Assembly (NCBI RefSeq): GCF_003725335.1
Contig: NZ_QIBY01000009.1
Span: forward strand, 21,116-85,115
Direction: 5' to 3'
DNA length: 64,000 nt
DNA from: Parvibacter caecicola
GTDB taxonomy: Bacteria > Actinomycetota > Coriobacteriia > Coriobacteriales > Eggerthellaceae
Positions 34,930-43,251 of the stretch are shown piece by piece; position 1 is the stretch's first letter; the number at the start of each line of letters is the position of its first letter. A model generated the notes under the pieces. It was not told the DNA's origin. It saw only the letters and a program-made list of their open reading frames with translations, and searched no databases. A program made the position numbers and the translations under genes.

Positions 34930-35934
34930 GTGAGTGCGATGAACCAGAAATTGAAAAACGGTGTGCGCTCTGCTGGGGCGATGGTGGCGTTTTTTGCCAT
35001 TGGCCTGGCGCTGGTGCTGGCTTTGGGGCCGGTGCTGCAGCCGAAGAGCAACACTGCCGAGGCGGGTATGATCAACGCCTCTTCCAACGCGTTTATCGGG
35101 GAAGCCCCTGACACCATCGATGCCGTGTTCATTGGCGACAGCGAAACCTACACCTCGCTTTCGCCTATGGAAATGTGGAAGACCCACGGCCTGGCCACCT
35201 ACAACTGCTCCACCAGCGGCCAGACGCTGCCCTATTGCAGCACTTTTTTGGACCGGGTGCTGAAAACCCAGCATCCGAAGGTGGTGTTCTTGGAGGCCAA
35301 CGCGCTGTTCCGCCGTTTTTCCTACGAGAAGGTGGTGGCCCGCGCCGTGAACGACGCTTTCCCCGCCCTGGAGCACCACGACCGTTGGAAGCAGCTGACC
35401 TGGGAAGACTTCGTAATCGATTCGAATCATACATGGACCGACAGCCTTAAGGGGTTCAAGATGCGGTTTGTGCACAAGGCTCCCAACCAGGCGAAAATCG
35501 CCGAGAACGAGGCCCTGCACCCGCTGAAAACCAACATCCCGGCCCGCAATCTGGCCATTCTGGAGTCCATGAACGAGCGCTGCAAAGAACACGGCGCCCA
35601 GCTGGTGGTGGTTGCCACGCCTTCCATCATCAACTGGAACGAAGAGCGCCAGGCTACCATGGAAAAGGTATCGGCCGAAACCGGCATCCCCTTTCTGAAC
35701 ATGAACGATGGGGAGCATAAGGTGGACATCGACTGGAACTGCGAAAGCTACGACGGCGGCGACCACGTGAACTATGCGGGAGCTTTGAAGGTGTCGGAAA
35801 TGATGGCCGACGTACTGGTGAACCAGTACGGCTTGCAGGATCACCGGGGCGATGCCGCCTACGATTCTTTTGCCAACGCCCTGCCCGAGTACGAGGCCCT
35901 GGTGGAGAAAAAGCAACCCACTGCCCTGGATTAG
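34930..35934 (+). CDS. SGNH-hydrolase-like DltD-type protein
   Basis: A 334-residue protein with one N-terminal helix (MVAFFAIGLALVLALGPVL), then an external SGNH domain: FIGDSETY (catalytic Ser), NCSTSGQTLPY, VFLEANALFRR, and DGGDHVNYAGA with the Asp-His pair. AlgX/DltD-type proteins of this fold complete transfer of the acyl group outside the cell. GTG 34930 follows GATTGAGG; TTG 34924 and ATG 34939 are alternatives. It directly follows the MBOAT gene (23 bp), as DltD follows DltB. Confidence 0.88.
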   Translation: MSAMNQKLKNGVRSAGAMVAFFAIGLALVLALGPVLQPKSNTAEAGMINASSNAFIGEAPDTIDAVFIGDSETYTSLSPMEMWKTHGLATYNCSTSGQTLPYCSTFLDRVLKTQHPKVVFLEANALFRRFSYEKVVARAVNDAFPALEHHDRWKQLTWEDFVIDSNHTWTDSLKGFKMRFVHKAPNQAKIAENEALHPLKTNIPARNLAILESMNERCKEHGAQLVVVATPSIINWNEERQATMEKVSAETGIPFLNMNDGEHKVDIDWNCESYDGGDHVNYAGALKVSEMMADVLVNQYGLQDHRGDAAYDSFANALPEYEALVEKKQPTALD

Positions 35935-35998
35935 TTCAGCTTTTCGGGAACAAATCGGTACCGTATTTCTGCGCATCCTGCGAACTTTCTCCATGCAG

Positions 35999-36057
35999 TT
36001 GAACCACTGTGCTTTAATGGTTCAAATTCGTTTAGGAGGTTCAAAATGGAATTGAAC
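35999..36057. promoter_or_regulatory. GTTCAA-type operator pair before the HTH-aminotransferase gene
   Basis: TTGAACCA (35999-36006) and TGGTTCAA (36018-36025) are exact inverted repeats 11 bases apart. A second pair, GTTCAA (36039-36044) and TTGAAC (36052-36057), covers the ribosome binding site and start codon. Such paired sites suggest autorepression by the HTH domain encoded here. Confidence 0.65.
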
Positions 36058-37707
36058 TCGTTTGACAAGCGTTTGCGCTGGGCGATGGAAGCTCAGGGAA
36101 TGAAACAGGCCGACTTGATTCGCCTGGCTTCTGAAATGGGCGTTAAGCTGGGAAAAAGCCAAGTGAGCCAATATGTGAGCGGAAAGACGGCGCCGCGCAA
36201 AGAAGTTCTATTTACCCTTGCCTCCATTTTGTCCGTTGAACCTTCTTGGCTGCAGGACGGCGCTGGCGACCCCTTTGCGCCTGGCGTTATCTCGATGGCG
36301 GCTGCGGCCGCGGTTCAAGCTGAAGGACGCGGTTCAAAATTCGGAAGTTCATTGCGTTCAAAATTTGGTTCAGCCGAAAATGAACCTGTAGTTCCGCCGG
36401 TTCATCGCGCCACCATCACCTCTACCCCTGCTTCTCCGGTGGCCCCAACGGTGCCCTTCCCCGAACAGGAGCGCGACCCCCTGGCGGCCCCGCTGCCCCC
36501 CATCACCAAGTCCACCAAACTGGACAACGTGCTGTACGACGTGCGCGGCCCGGTGGCCGAAGAGGCGGCCCGCATGGAGGCGGCCGGCACCCAAATCCTG
36601 AAGCTGAACATCGGCAACCCCGCCCCCTTCGGATTCCGCACTCCCGACGAAGTGATCTATGACATGCGCACTCAGCTCACCGACTGCGAGGGCTATTCCG
36701 ACTCCAAGGGTTTGTTCTCGGCGCGCAAGGCCATCATGCAGTACGCGCAAATCAAGGGCATTCCCCATGTGACCATCGAGGACGTCTACACCGGCAACGG
36801 CGTCAGCGAGCTGATCAACATCTCGCTCTCGGCGCTGCTGGACAACGGCGACGAGGTGCTGGTGCCCTCTCCGGACTATCCGCTGTGGACCGCCTGCGTG
36901 AACCTGGCCGGTGGCACCGCCGTTCACTATATATGTGACGAGCAAGCGGAGTGGAACCCCGACTTGGATGACATCCGCAGCAAAATCACCCCGCGCACCA
37001 AAGCCATCGTGGTGATCAACCCCAACAACCCCACCGGCGCCCTCTATTCCCGCGAGGTGCTGGAAGGCATTGTGGAGATTGCCCGCCAGCACGGCCTCAT
37101 CGTGTTCTCCGATGAGATTTACGACCGCCTGGTGATGGACGGCTTCGAGCACATTTCCACCGCATCGCTGGCGCCGGATCTGTTCTGCGTCACCTTCAGC
37201 GGCCTGTCGAAGTCGCACATGGTGGCCGGCTACCGCATTGGCTGGATGATCCTTTCCGGTCCGAAGTGGCGGGCGAAGGACTACATTTTGGGACTGAACA
37301 TGCTGTGCAACATGCGTATGTGCTCGAACGTGCCGGCGCAGTCTATCGTGCAGACGGCCCTGGGTGGCCATCAGTCCGTGAACGGCTACATCGCCCCCGG
37401 CGGCCGCGTGTACGAGCAGCGCGATTTCGTGTACGAGGCGCTGAACGCCATCCCCGGCGTAACGGCGGTGAAGCCGAAGGCGGGCTTCTACATCTTCCCG
37501 AAGTTGGACGTGAAGCGCTTCAACATCACTGACGACGAGCAGTTCGCGTTGGATTTGCTTCACGACCAGAAGGTGCTCATCTCCCACGGCGGCGCCTTCA
37601 ACTGGAAGCAGCCGGACCATTTCCGCGTGGTGTTCCTGCCGCGGGTGGAAGTGCTGGAAGAAACCATGGACAAGCTGGCCCAATTCCTCGCCACCTATCG
37701 CCAGTAG
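36046..37707 (+). CDS. HTH (XRE)-aminotransferase fusion protein (AlaA-like)
   Basis: A 553-residue fusion. Residues 1-80 are an XRE HTH (MKQADLIRLASEMGVKLGKSQVSQYVSGKTAPRKEVLFTLASIL). A linker of about 75 residues rich in Ser/Pro leads to a class I/II aminotransferase, residues about 155-553: ILKLNIGNPAPFGF, NPNNPTGALYS, FSDEIYDRLVMDG, and FSGLSKSHMVAGYRIGW with the PLP lysine. The sequence is closest to alanine/pyruvate transaminase AlaA. AGGAGG precedes ATG 36046. The fusion may sense amino acid or PLP state and control its own gene through nearby operators. The known MocR fusions use a GntR, not an XRE, domain. Confidence 0.9.
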   Translation: MELNSFDKRLRWAMEAQGMKQADLIRLASEMGVKLGKSQVSQYVSGKTAPRKEVLFTLASILSVEPSWLQDGAGDPFAPGVISMAAAAAVQAEGRGSKFGSSLRSKFGSAENEPVVPPVHRATITSTPASPVAPTVPFPEQERDPLAAPLPPITKSTKLDNVLYDVRGPVAEEAARMEAAGTQILKLNIGNPAPFGFRTPDEVIYDMRTQLTDCEGYSDSKGLFSARKAIMQYAQIKGIPHVTIEDVYTGNGVSELINISLSALLDNGDEVLVPSPDYPLWTACVNLAGGTAVHYICDEQAEWNPDLDDIRSKITPRTKAIVVINPNNPTGALYSREVLEGIVEIARQHGLIVFSDEIYDRLVMDGFEHISTASLAPDLFCVTFSGLSKSHMVAGYRIGWMILSGPKWRAKDYILGLNMLCNMRMCSNVPAQSIVQTALGGHQSVNGYIAPGGRVYEQRDFVYEALNAIPGVTAVKPKAGFYIFPKLDVKRFNITDDEQFALDLLHDQKVLISHGGAFNWKQPDHFRVVFLPRVEVLEETMDKLAQFLATYRQ

Positions 37708-37755
37708 CGAGTCCCGCCTCACCCCCCTGCTGCTGCCCCTTCCCGTGGGGGCAAA

Positions 37756-37771
37756 ATTGTCTTATGATAAT
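37756..37771. promoter_or_regulatory. GntR-type operator, site 1
   Basis: ATTGTCTTATGATAAT is an imperfect palindrome nearly identical to the first site before the molybdoenzyme operon (AATTGTCATATGATTATC, 40474-40491). It lies upstream of the operon that contains the GntR gene. Confidence 0.55.
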
Positions 37772-37867
37772 CTGCACTAATCCGGTTGCTTGCCGCGCCG
37801 TTGAAGCGTTGGCGTGCAGAAAGCGCGATGGCCGCGAGGGCCATAGGACGAAGCCGAAGGGGGAGGC

Positions 37868-38851
37868 GTGTTCAGCGAACTGGCAGTGGGCTATCTGTTT
37901 CTGGGCGGCGCCGGCGCCGGCGGCTGCGCGGTGGCCGCGCTGCTGAGCCTGCTCATCGGCCGCGACGATTTAACCCCTGCCCTTCAGGCGCAGTTCCGTT
38001 CGGGCGAAGGGCGCCTGTTCCGCGCGTTTCTTTCCCCCTTGTTGGTAGCCAGCCTTGGGGCCCTGTTGGTGGGGGTGGCCTGCTTGCTGGCCGATCTCGG
38101 CCAACCGGCCCGCCTCTTGCTGCTGGCGTTTTCCGGAAAAATCACCCACCTCACCGTAGGCGCATGGGCGTTGGTGCTGTGCGCTGCGGATGCGGCGCTT
38201 TTGCTGCTGGTGTGGCGCGGCGCCGCGCGAATAACGGCGGCGCTGTTCCGTGCGGCCAATGGGCTATTGCTGGCGTTGGCTCTGGTGGTGGCTTTGTACA
38301 CGGGGTTGCTGCTGTCCAGCATGACGGCGGTGCCCTTGTGGAGCGGAGCGGCTCTGCCGGCGCTCTTTCTGGTGTCCGCCCTGTCCTGCGGCCTTGCCCT
38401 GGCGGCGGGACTGGCCTCCGTAACCGAGGCGGCCCGCACCTTCGCCACAACGCTGCACCGTTTGCAGGCGGCCGACATGGCGGCCATCGCCCTTGAAGCG
38501 GCGCTGGTGGCCGCGTGGCTTGCGTGGGTGCCGGCCGCGGACGCCACCGCCACGGCCCAGGCGGCGTCCCAATCGGTTGCCCAGTTGGTAAGCGGCCCGC
38601 TGGCCCCCGCTTTCTGGGGCGGCTTCGTGGCCGTTGGCATGGCGCTGCCCTTCTGCGTAGAAGCGGTCGCGACGGCAGCGTGGTCGGCGCGCCCCGTTGC
38701 GCCGGGGGCCATCACCCTTCGCCACGAAACCTGGCGCCGCGCCTCGCTGGCGGCAGCTTCCCTCTCTGTTCTTGCGGGCGGCTTTTTGCTACGCTACCTG
38801 GTAGTGACGGCCGCCCTTCAACCTATTTCCGTCGTTGCCCCGCTTCTGTAA
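37868..38851 (+). CDS. NrfD/PsrC-like membrane protein, orphan
   Basis: A 327-residue protein with eight or nine helices. Residues 1-20 (MFSELAVGYLFLGGAGAGGCAVAA) match the first helix of NrfD/DmsC-type quinol-interacting subunits; the tail LRHETWRRASLAAASLSVLAGGFLLRYLVV is also typical. No catalytic or Fe-S subunit gene accompanies it; the next genes encode a GntR regulator and a slipin. GTG 37868 follows GGGAGG. It might serve as alternate quinone anchor for another oxidoreductase. Confidence 0.85.
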   Translation: MFSELAVGYLFLGGAGAGGCAVAALLSLLIGRDDLTPALQAQFRSGEGRLFRAFLSPLLVASLGALLVGVACLLADLGQPARLLLLAFSGKITHLTVGAWALVLCAADAALLLLVWRGAARITAALFRAANGLLLALALVVALYTGLLLSSMTAVPLWSGAALPALFLVSALSCGLALAAGLASVTEAARTFATTLHRLQAADMAAIALEAALVAAWLAWVPAADATATAQAASQSVAQLVSGPLAPAFWGGFVAVGMALPFCVEAVATAAWSARPVAPGAITLRHETWRRASLAAASLSVLAGGFLLRYLVVTAALQPISVVAPLL

Positions 38852-38864
38852 GAAAGGCCCCTCT

Positions 38865-39329
38865 ATGTTCCCCTTCGAAGTTGACGAAGCCAGTGACCTG
38901 CCCCTTTGGGTGCAGCTGCGCCAGCGCATCGCTTACCTGATCACGTCCGGCTATTTCAAGCCCGGTGAGAAGCTGCCCACCGTGCGCGGGTTGGCGTCGG
39001 AAATTTCCATCAACTACAACACGGTGAACAAGGCTTATCTCAGCCTGGTGTCTGACGGGTTTTTGGAATCTACCCGCGGCCGCGGTGTGTTCGTCACCGA
39101 CATCGCCCAGAAGATGGGGGCCGATGAGGTGGACCGCGTGACGGCCATTCTGAACGATTGCATCGAGGCGTGCCGGGAAATGGGCATGAGCCTGGACGAG
39201 GTGGACCAGGCCATGACGCGGCGCATTCGCGAAATAAAGCTGGAGGAGGCGCGGCGCGACGGCAAGCTGTCGGCCCATATCGTGGACTTTCCCGAAGCGC
39301 GCGCGAACGCGGAGGAGCGCGGCGCGTAA
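38865..39329 (+). CDS. GntR-family regulator (YtrA type)
   Basis: A 154-residue protein: winged HTH (LPLWVQLRQRIAYLITSGYFKPGEKLPTVRGLASEISINYNTVNKAYLSLVSDGFLESTRGRGVFV) and a short helical dimerisation tail, as in the YtrA subfamily. ATG 38865 follows AGAAAGG, 13 bp after the NrfD gene. Matching palindromes before this operon and before the molybdoenzyme operon suggest it controls both. Confidence 0.92.
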   Translation: MFPFEVDEASDLPLWVQLRQRIAYLITSGYFKPGEKLPTVRGLASEISINYNTVNKAYLSLVSDGFLESTRGRGVFVTDIAQKMGADEVDRVTAILNDCIEACREMGMSLDEVDQAMTRRIREIKLEEARRDGKLSAHIVDFPEARANAEERGA

Positions 39330-39406
39330 CGCGTGCGGCGGCAACGACGGCCTTGGATTGAGCGGCACCGCCGGAGGGGCGGTGCAGGGGGCGCGAAGGA
39401 GCGAAG

Positions 39407-40375
39407 ATGAGAATGCGGCAAGAACGGGAGAGCAGGGCCCAGCAGAATGGCGGCCGGGCCAGCAACTGGCGCGTGGTGCCCGATTGTTCCACCGAAATTG
39501 TAGGGGAGCGGGCTTCATCGGCGGGCGTGTTCTTGTTCTCGTTGGTGCTGTTTTTGCTGGTGGCCTGCGTGGTGATAGCCCTGGGATGGGCGATTGCCGG
39601 CGGCTTCACCCTGCCTCTTTTGGCGGTTGCCGTGGTGGCGGGGCTGCTGGCCATCGCCTCGTGTCACATCGCCCAGGAATGGGAGAAGGTGGTGGTGCTG
39701 CGGCTGGGTCGCTTCAACCGCGTGTCGGGCCCGGGCCTGTTCTGGACCATTCCCGTGGCGGAATCCAACGTGATGCGCGTTGATACCCGCGTGCGGGTGA
39801 CTGCATTTTATGCTGAAGAAACTCTCACTGCCGACCTGGTGCCGCTAAATGTGGATGCCGTGCTGTTCTGGCACGTGTGGGACGCTGCGGCCGCCTGCAC
39901 CGAGGTGGGCGACTTCAACCGCGCCGTGGAGATGGCCGCCCAAACGGCCTTGCGCGAAGCCATCGGCCGGGCCGCCGCGGCGGAAGTGGCCATTCGCCGC
40001 AACCAGCTGGACCGCGAGCTGAAAAAGGTGCTGGAAGAAAAGGTGGCGCCGTGGGGCATCGCCATCCTGTCGGTGGAGGTACGCGACATTCTGCTGCCGA
40101 AGGAGCTGCAGGAGGTCATGAGCTTGGAGGCCCAAGCAGAGCAGCGTAAGAAGGCCCGCATCATTTTGATGGAGGCTGAGCACGACATCTTCGAGACGCT
40201 GGACGAGATGGAAGAGCTGGTGGGAGGCCCCGAAGCAGTGGCGCGCCTGCGCACCATGCACCTGTTGAACGAAAGCCTGCGGGAGGGCAAGGGCACCGTG
40301 GTCATCCCCAGCGCCTTTGCCGAAGGCTTCAACGACCCCGCCCTCGACGCCGTAAAGGACATTCTAGCGAAATAA
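39407..40375 (+). CDS. Slipin/SPFH (band 7) membrane protein
   Basis: A 322-residue protein. Two adjacent helices (about residues 40-85) precede a band 7 domain: EWEKVVVLRLGRFNRVSGPGLFWTIP, VDTRVRVTAFYAEETLTADLVPLNVDAVLFWHV, and the coiled segment EVMSLEAQAEQRKKARIILMEAEHD. It resembles slipins that scaffold membrane microdomains. A tail of about 60 residues (EEKV...FNDPALDAVKDILAK) follows. It ends the NrfD-GntR-slipin operon. The NfeD-type partner protease is absent. Confidence 0.9.
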   Translation: MRMRQERESRAQQNGGRASNWRVVPDCSTEIVGERASSAGVFLFSLVLFLLVACVVIALGWAIAGGFTLPLLAVAVVAGLLAIASCHIAQEWEKVVVLRLGRFNRVSGPGLFWTIPVAESNVMRVDTRVRVTAFYAEETLTADLVPLNVDAVLFWHVWDAAAACTEVGDFNRAVEMAAQTALREAIGRAAAAEVAIRRNQLDRELKKVLEEKVAPWGIAILSVEVRDILLPKELQEVMSLEAQAEQRKKARIILMEAEHDIFETLDEMEELVGGPEAVARLRTMHLLNESLREGKGTVVIPSAFAEGFNDPALDAVKDILAK

Positions 40376-40473
40376 CCGGGAGTGTGGCCCGTTTCGCCGA
40401 GTAGCGCCGGGCCCCTGCCGGTGCGAAGTGCCTTGGTGCTATATATCCCCAAAATAGAATAATGTAGGTCAAA

Positions 40474-40521
40474 AATTGTCATATGATTATCTTGAATTGT
40501 CATATGACAATTTGCTATAGT
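40474..40521 (+). promoter_or_regulatory. Promoter with two GntR-type operators, molybdoenzyme operon 1
   Basis: AATTGTCATATGATT (40474-40488) and the perfect palindrome AATTGTCATATGACAATT (40495-40512) have CATATG centres exactly 21 bp apart, two helical turns. TTGAAT (40492-40497) and TATAGT (40516-40521) with 18-bp spacing form a promoter that overlaps the second site. Confidence 0.65.
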
Positions 40522-40821
40522 GCCGCCAGATGAATTTGGCCAATTCTCTAAACAGGAGGGCAAGCCCGCCCCAGGGCTTGCGACACGGGGACAAAAGAGG
40601 AGAGAGAAAAGCCAAGCGAGTAGCCGCCCTTCACGGCTTTGCGGGCACGGCAATTTACCGGCGTCGCGCCAGCCGAAACAGAGGCGGAACGGGATACCCA
40701 CAGCAAACGCCGCAGGTGCAAAGCGCGCCGGCGCGAGCCGTGCCGGACGCCAGCTAACGCCGCGAAGGGCGGTAACTCGCGAAGCATCAACCTCCTTGTC
40801 CCATGAAAACTAGGAGGAGAA
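40522..40821 (+). promoter_or_regulatory. Long structured leader of molybdoenzyme operon 1
   Basis: No gene is visible in these 300 bases between promoter and start codon. GGCACGGC near 40645 can pair with GCCGTGCC near 40737, enclosing several GC stems. I compared it by eye with molybdenum-cofactor, c-di-GMP and cobalamin riboswitch patterns and could not match any; AGGAGG before ATG 40822 stays unpaired in this fold. Confidence 0.4.
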
Positions 40822-43242
40822 ATGTCGGAATCTCAGAAGACGCTTTCTCGTCGCAGCTTCCTGAAGGGAACCGGTGCGGCGGCGGGCGCTTTGGGCCTGG
40901 CCGGCGCGGCGGGCGTGGCGGCAACGGGGAACCTGCTGGCCCCCACCAACGCCCACGCCGAGAGCGAAGAGCGCGTGGCGCACCTCTGCCATCAGTTCCA
41001 TTGCCTGACTGGCTGCAATCTGAAGTGCACCATCCGCGATGAAAAGATTTCCATCATCGAGCCCAGCGACCTGGTAAAGGACAAGAGGCACTCCACCATC
41101 TGCCTGCGCGGCATCAACGAGGTGGATCACATCTACTCTGAAGATCGCATCAAGGTGCCGATGAAGCGCGTGGGCGAGCGCGGCGAGGGCAAGTTCGAAC
41201 AAATCAGCTGGGACGAGGCCATCAAAACCATCGCCGACAACCTGAAAGAGGCCCAGCAGAAATACGGCGAAGGCTCCGTGTTCATTCGCAAATCCACCGA
41301 AGCTGGCATCGGCTTCGATTTCATTGCCCAGCTGCTGCGCGCTGATTCTGGCGGAAACTGGGGCCTGGACCGCGGGCAGGCCAATGGCCTGGGCCCGGCG
41401 TTTGGCCCCTGGAGCTACCTGCCCAACCGCTCTGCCTGGGAAATGAAAGACGCCGCCACCATCATCGAGCTGAGCCACAACCCGCTGGAAAGCGCCATGG
41501 TTTGGTCGCGCCCGCTGATGGACGCCAAGGAGGCCGGCGCCTACATCGTGTGCATCGACCCCCGCTTCACCGGCACCGCTGCCAAATCCAACGAATGGCT
41601 GCCGGTGCGTCCCGGCACCGACGCCGCCCTCATCCAGGGCATGCTGAAAGCGGTGGTGGATAACGGCTGGTATGACGAAGAGTTCGTCATGGCCCACACT
41701 TCTTGCCCGTACCTGGTGAACCGCACCACGGGCAAGAGCCTGCGCAGCGCCGAGGTAATGGCCCCCAACCCCACCGTGGTGGGCGCCGAAGAAGTGGGCG
41801 CGCCCCTGGTGTGGGACACCATCACCAATGCCCCGGCCCTCTACGACAACCCGGACGTGGTGCCGGCGCTTGAGGGCGAATGGACGGTGGACGGCCAGCC
41901 GGTGACCACCGAGTTCTCCCTGATCAAAGAGTGGTTGGGCACGATTACCCTGGATTGGGCCGCCGAAACCTCCGGCATCGACAAGCAAGTGATCGTGGAC
42001 CTGGCCGACCGCTACGCCAACAATGGCCCGGCCATCATCGACATCGGCTTGGGCGGCGCCGACAAGTACACGAACGCCGATGTGCTGGGGCACTCCACCG
42101 CCATGCTGGTGGCCCTGTGCGGCCAGTACGGCAAGAAGGGCACTGGTTACGGCACCTACTGCGGCCTGGGAGCCAATGACCCCGCCGCCACCATGAACTA
42201 CTGGGTGCTGCCGGAGGAATACCACTACGGTGAAAGCCCGGTGGCCATGTACGACATGCCCTACACCCCCAACAACATCCACGCCGCCCTCACCTTTGGC
42301 GACGCCTTCACCCTGGAGGCCGGCGCCGCCCAAGATATGCTGAACTGGGTGAAAACGCTGGACTTCTTCGCCATCATCGACCTGTATTTCTCCTCCGCCG
42401 TGGACTACGCCGACATCGTGCTGCCCGCCTGCACCAAGTTCGAGTGCGAAGAGAACGTGAAGCAGCTGCGCGACAGCATGGGCCACGTGATGCTGGCGAA
42501 CGGCATGGTGCAGCCGCTGTTCGAATCCAAGAGCGACCTGCAGATTGAGCGTCTGCTGGCGGCCCAGTGGGGCCTGGAGGACCTGCTGCCCAAGACCTAC
42601 GAAGAGCTGGCCCGCTTCAGCCTGGAAGGCGCCGCGGAGCTGGATCCGCGCATGGAGGGCATCACCTACGATGCGCTGCTGGCCAACGGCGGCGTGATGG
42701 CCCTTCCCGAAACCGGCGACGACTTCATGCCGGACGGCACCGCCGACTTCTTCCTTACCCCCTCCACGCGCATCGAGCTGTACTTCGAGTACCTGTCCGA
42801 CCAGGGCCACGCGCTGCCGGTGTACGAGGATGCCGACGAAGCCTACGAGGCCAACCCCAAGAAGGCCACCTATCCCCTGTACTTCACCCAGGGCAAGAGC
42901 CGCTACCGCATCCACGCCTACTACTCCGCTTCCGAATGGTTCCAGGAGGACTTCGGCCCCCGCATCAACATTGCGCCGGAAGACGCCGAGGCGCGTGGAA
43001 TTGCCACCGGCGACGACGTGCGCGTGTTCAACGACCGCGGCTCGTTTGTGGCAACGGCGCTGGTGAACCGCTCGCTGCAGCCGGGCGTGCTGTTCATGGC
43101 GGAAACCACCTACACCCGTTACTACAAGGACGGCTTCCTGCAAAACGTTACCAACTCCGCTCGTTTGGAGCGCGGCTACTCGATGTTCTTCGGGCCGCAG
43201 ATTCCCTATAACGACGTGCTGGTTGAAGTGGAAAAGGCATAG
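40822..43242 (+). CDS. Tat-exported molybdopterin oxidoreductase, catalytic subunit 1
   Basis: An 806-residue member of the DMSO reductase family. A twin-arginine signal (LSRRSFLKGTGAAAG, likely cleavage after AHA46) is followed by a 4Fe-4S motif, C61-x3-C65-x3-C69-x24-C94. Bis-MGD binding regions include ELSHNPLESAMVWSRPLMDA, CIDPRFTGTAAKSNEWLPVRPGTDAAL and the C-terminal YTRYYKDGFLQNVTNSARLERGYSMFFG. The molybdenum ligand is not identifiable by eye. In Eggerthellaceae related enzymes reduce or dehydroxylate diet-, drug- or host-derived compounds; the substrate here is unknown. Operon with a Fe-S subunit and NrfD anchor. Confidence 0.93.
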   Translation: MSESQKTLSRRSFLKGTGAAAGALGLAGAAGVAATGNLLAPTNAHAESEERVAHLCHQFHCLTGCNLKCTIRDEKISIIEPSDLVKDKRHSTICLRGINEVDHIYSEDRIKVPMKRVGERGEGKFEQISWDEAIKTIADNLKEAQQKYGEGSVFIRKSTEAGIGFDFIAQLLRADSGGNWGLDRGQANGLGPAFGPWSYLPNRSAWEMKDAATIIELSHNPLESAMVWSRPLMDAKEAGAYIVCIDPRFTGTAAKSNEWLPVRPGTDAALIQGMLKAVVDNGWYDEEFVMAHTSCPYLVNRTTGKSLRSAEVMAPNPTVVGAEEVGAPLVWDTITNAPALYDNPDVVPALEGEWTVDGQPVTTEFSLIKEWLGTITLDWAAETSGIDKQVIVDLADRYANNGPAIIDIGLGGADKYTNADVLGHSTAMLVALCGQYGKKGTGYGTYCGLGANDPAATMNYWVLPEEYHYGESPVAMYDMPYTPNNIHAALTFGDAFTLEAGAAQDMLNWVKTLDFFAIIDLYFSSAVDYADIVLPACTKFECEENVKQLRDSMGHVMLANGMVQPLFESKSDLQIERLLAAQWGLEDLLPKTYEELARFSLEGAAELDPRMEGITYDALLANGGVMALPETGDDFMPDGTADFFLTPSTRIELYFEYLSDQGHALPVYEDADEAYEANPKKATYPLYFTQGKSRYRIHAYYSASEWFQEDFGPRINIAPEDAEARGIATGDDVRVFNDRGSFVATALVNRSLQPGVLFMAETTYTRYYKDGFLQNVTNSARLERGYSMFFGPQIPYNDVLVEVEKA

Positions 43243-43251
43243 GTGAGATAA

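Noticed and set aside
40522..40821. c-di-GMP or molybdenum-cofactor riboswitch
   Set aside because: Only short pieces such as GCAAAC and GCAAAG match; the required stem order does not.
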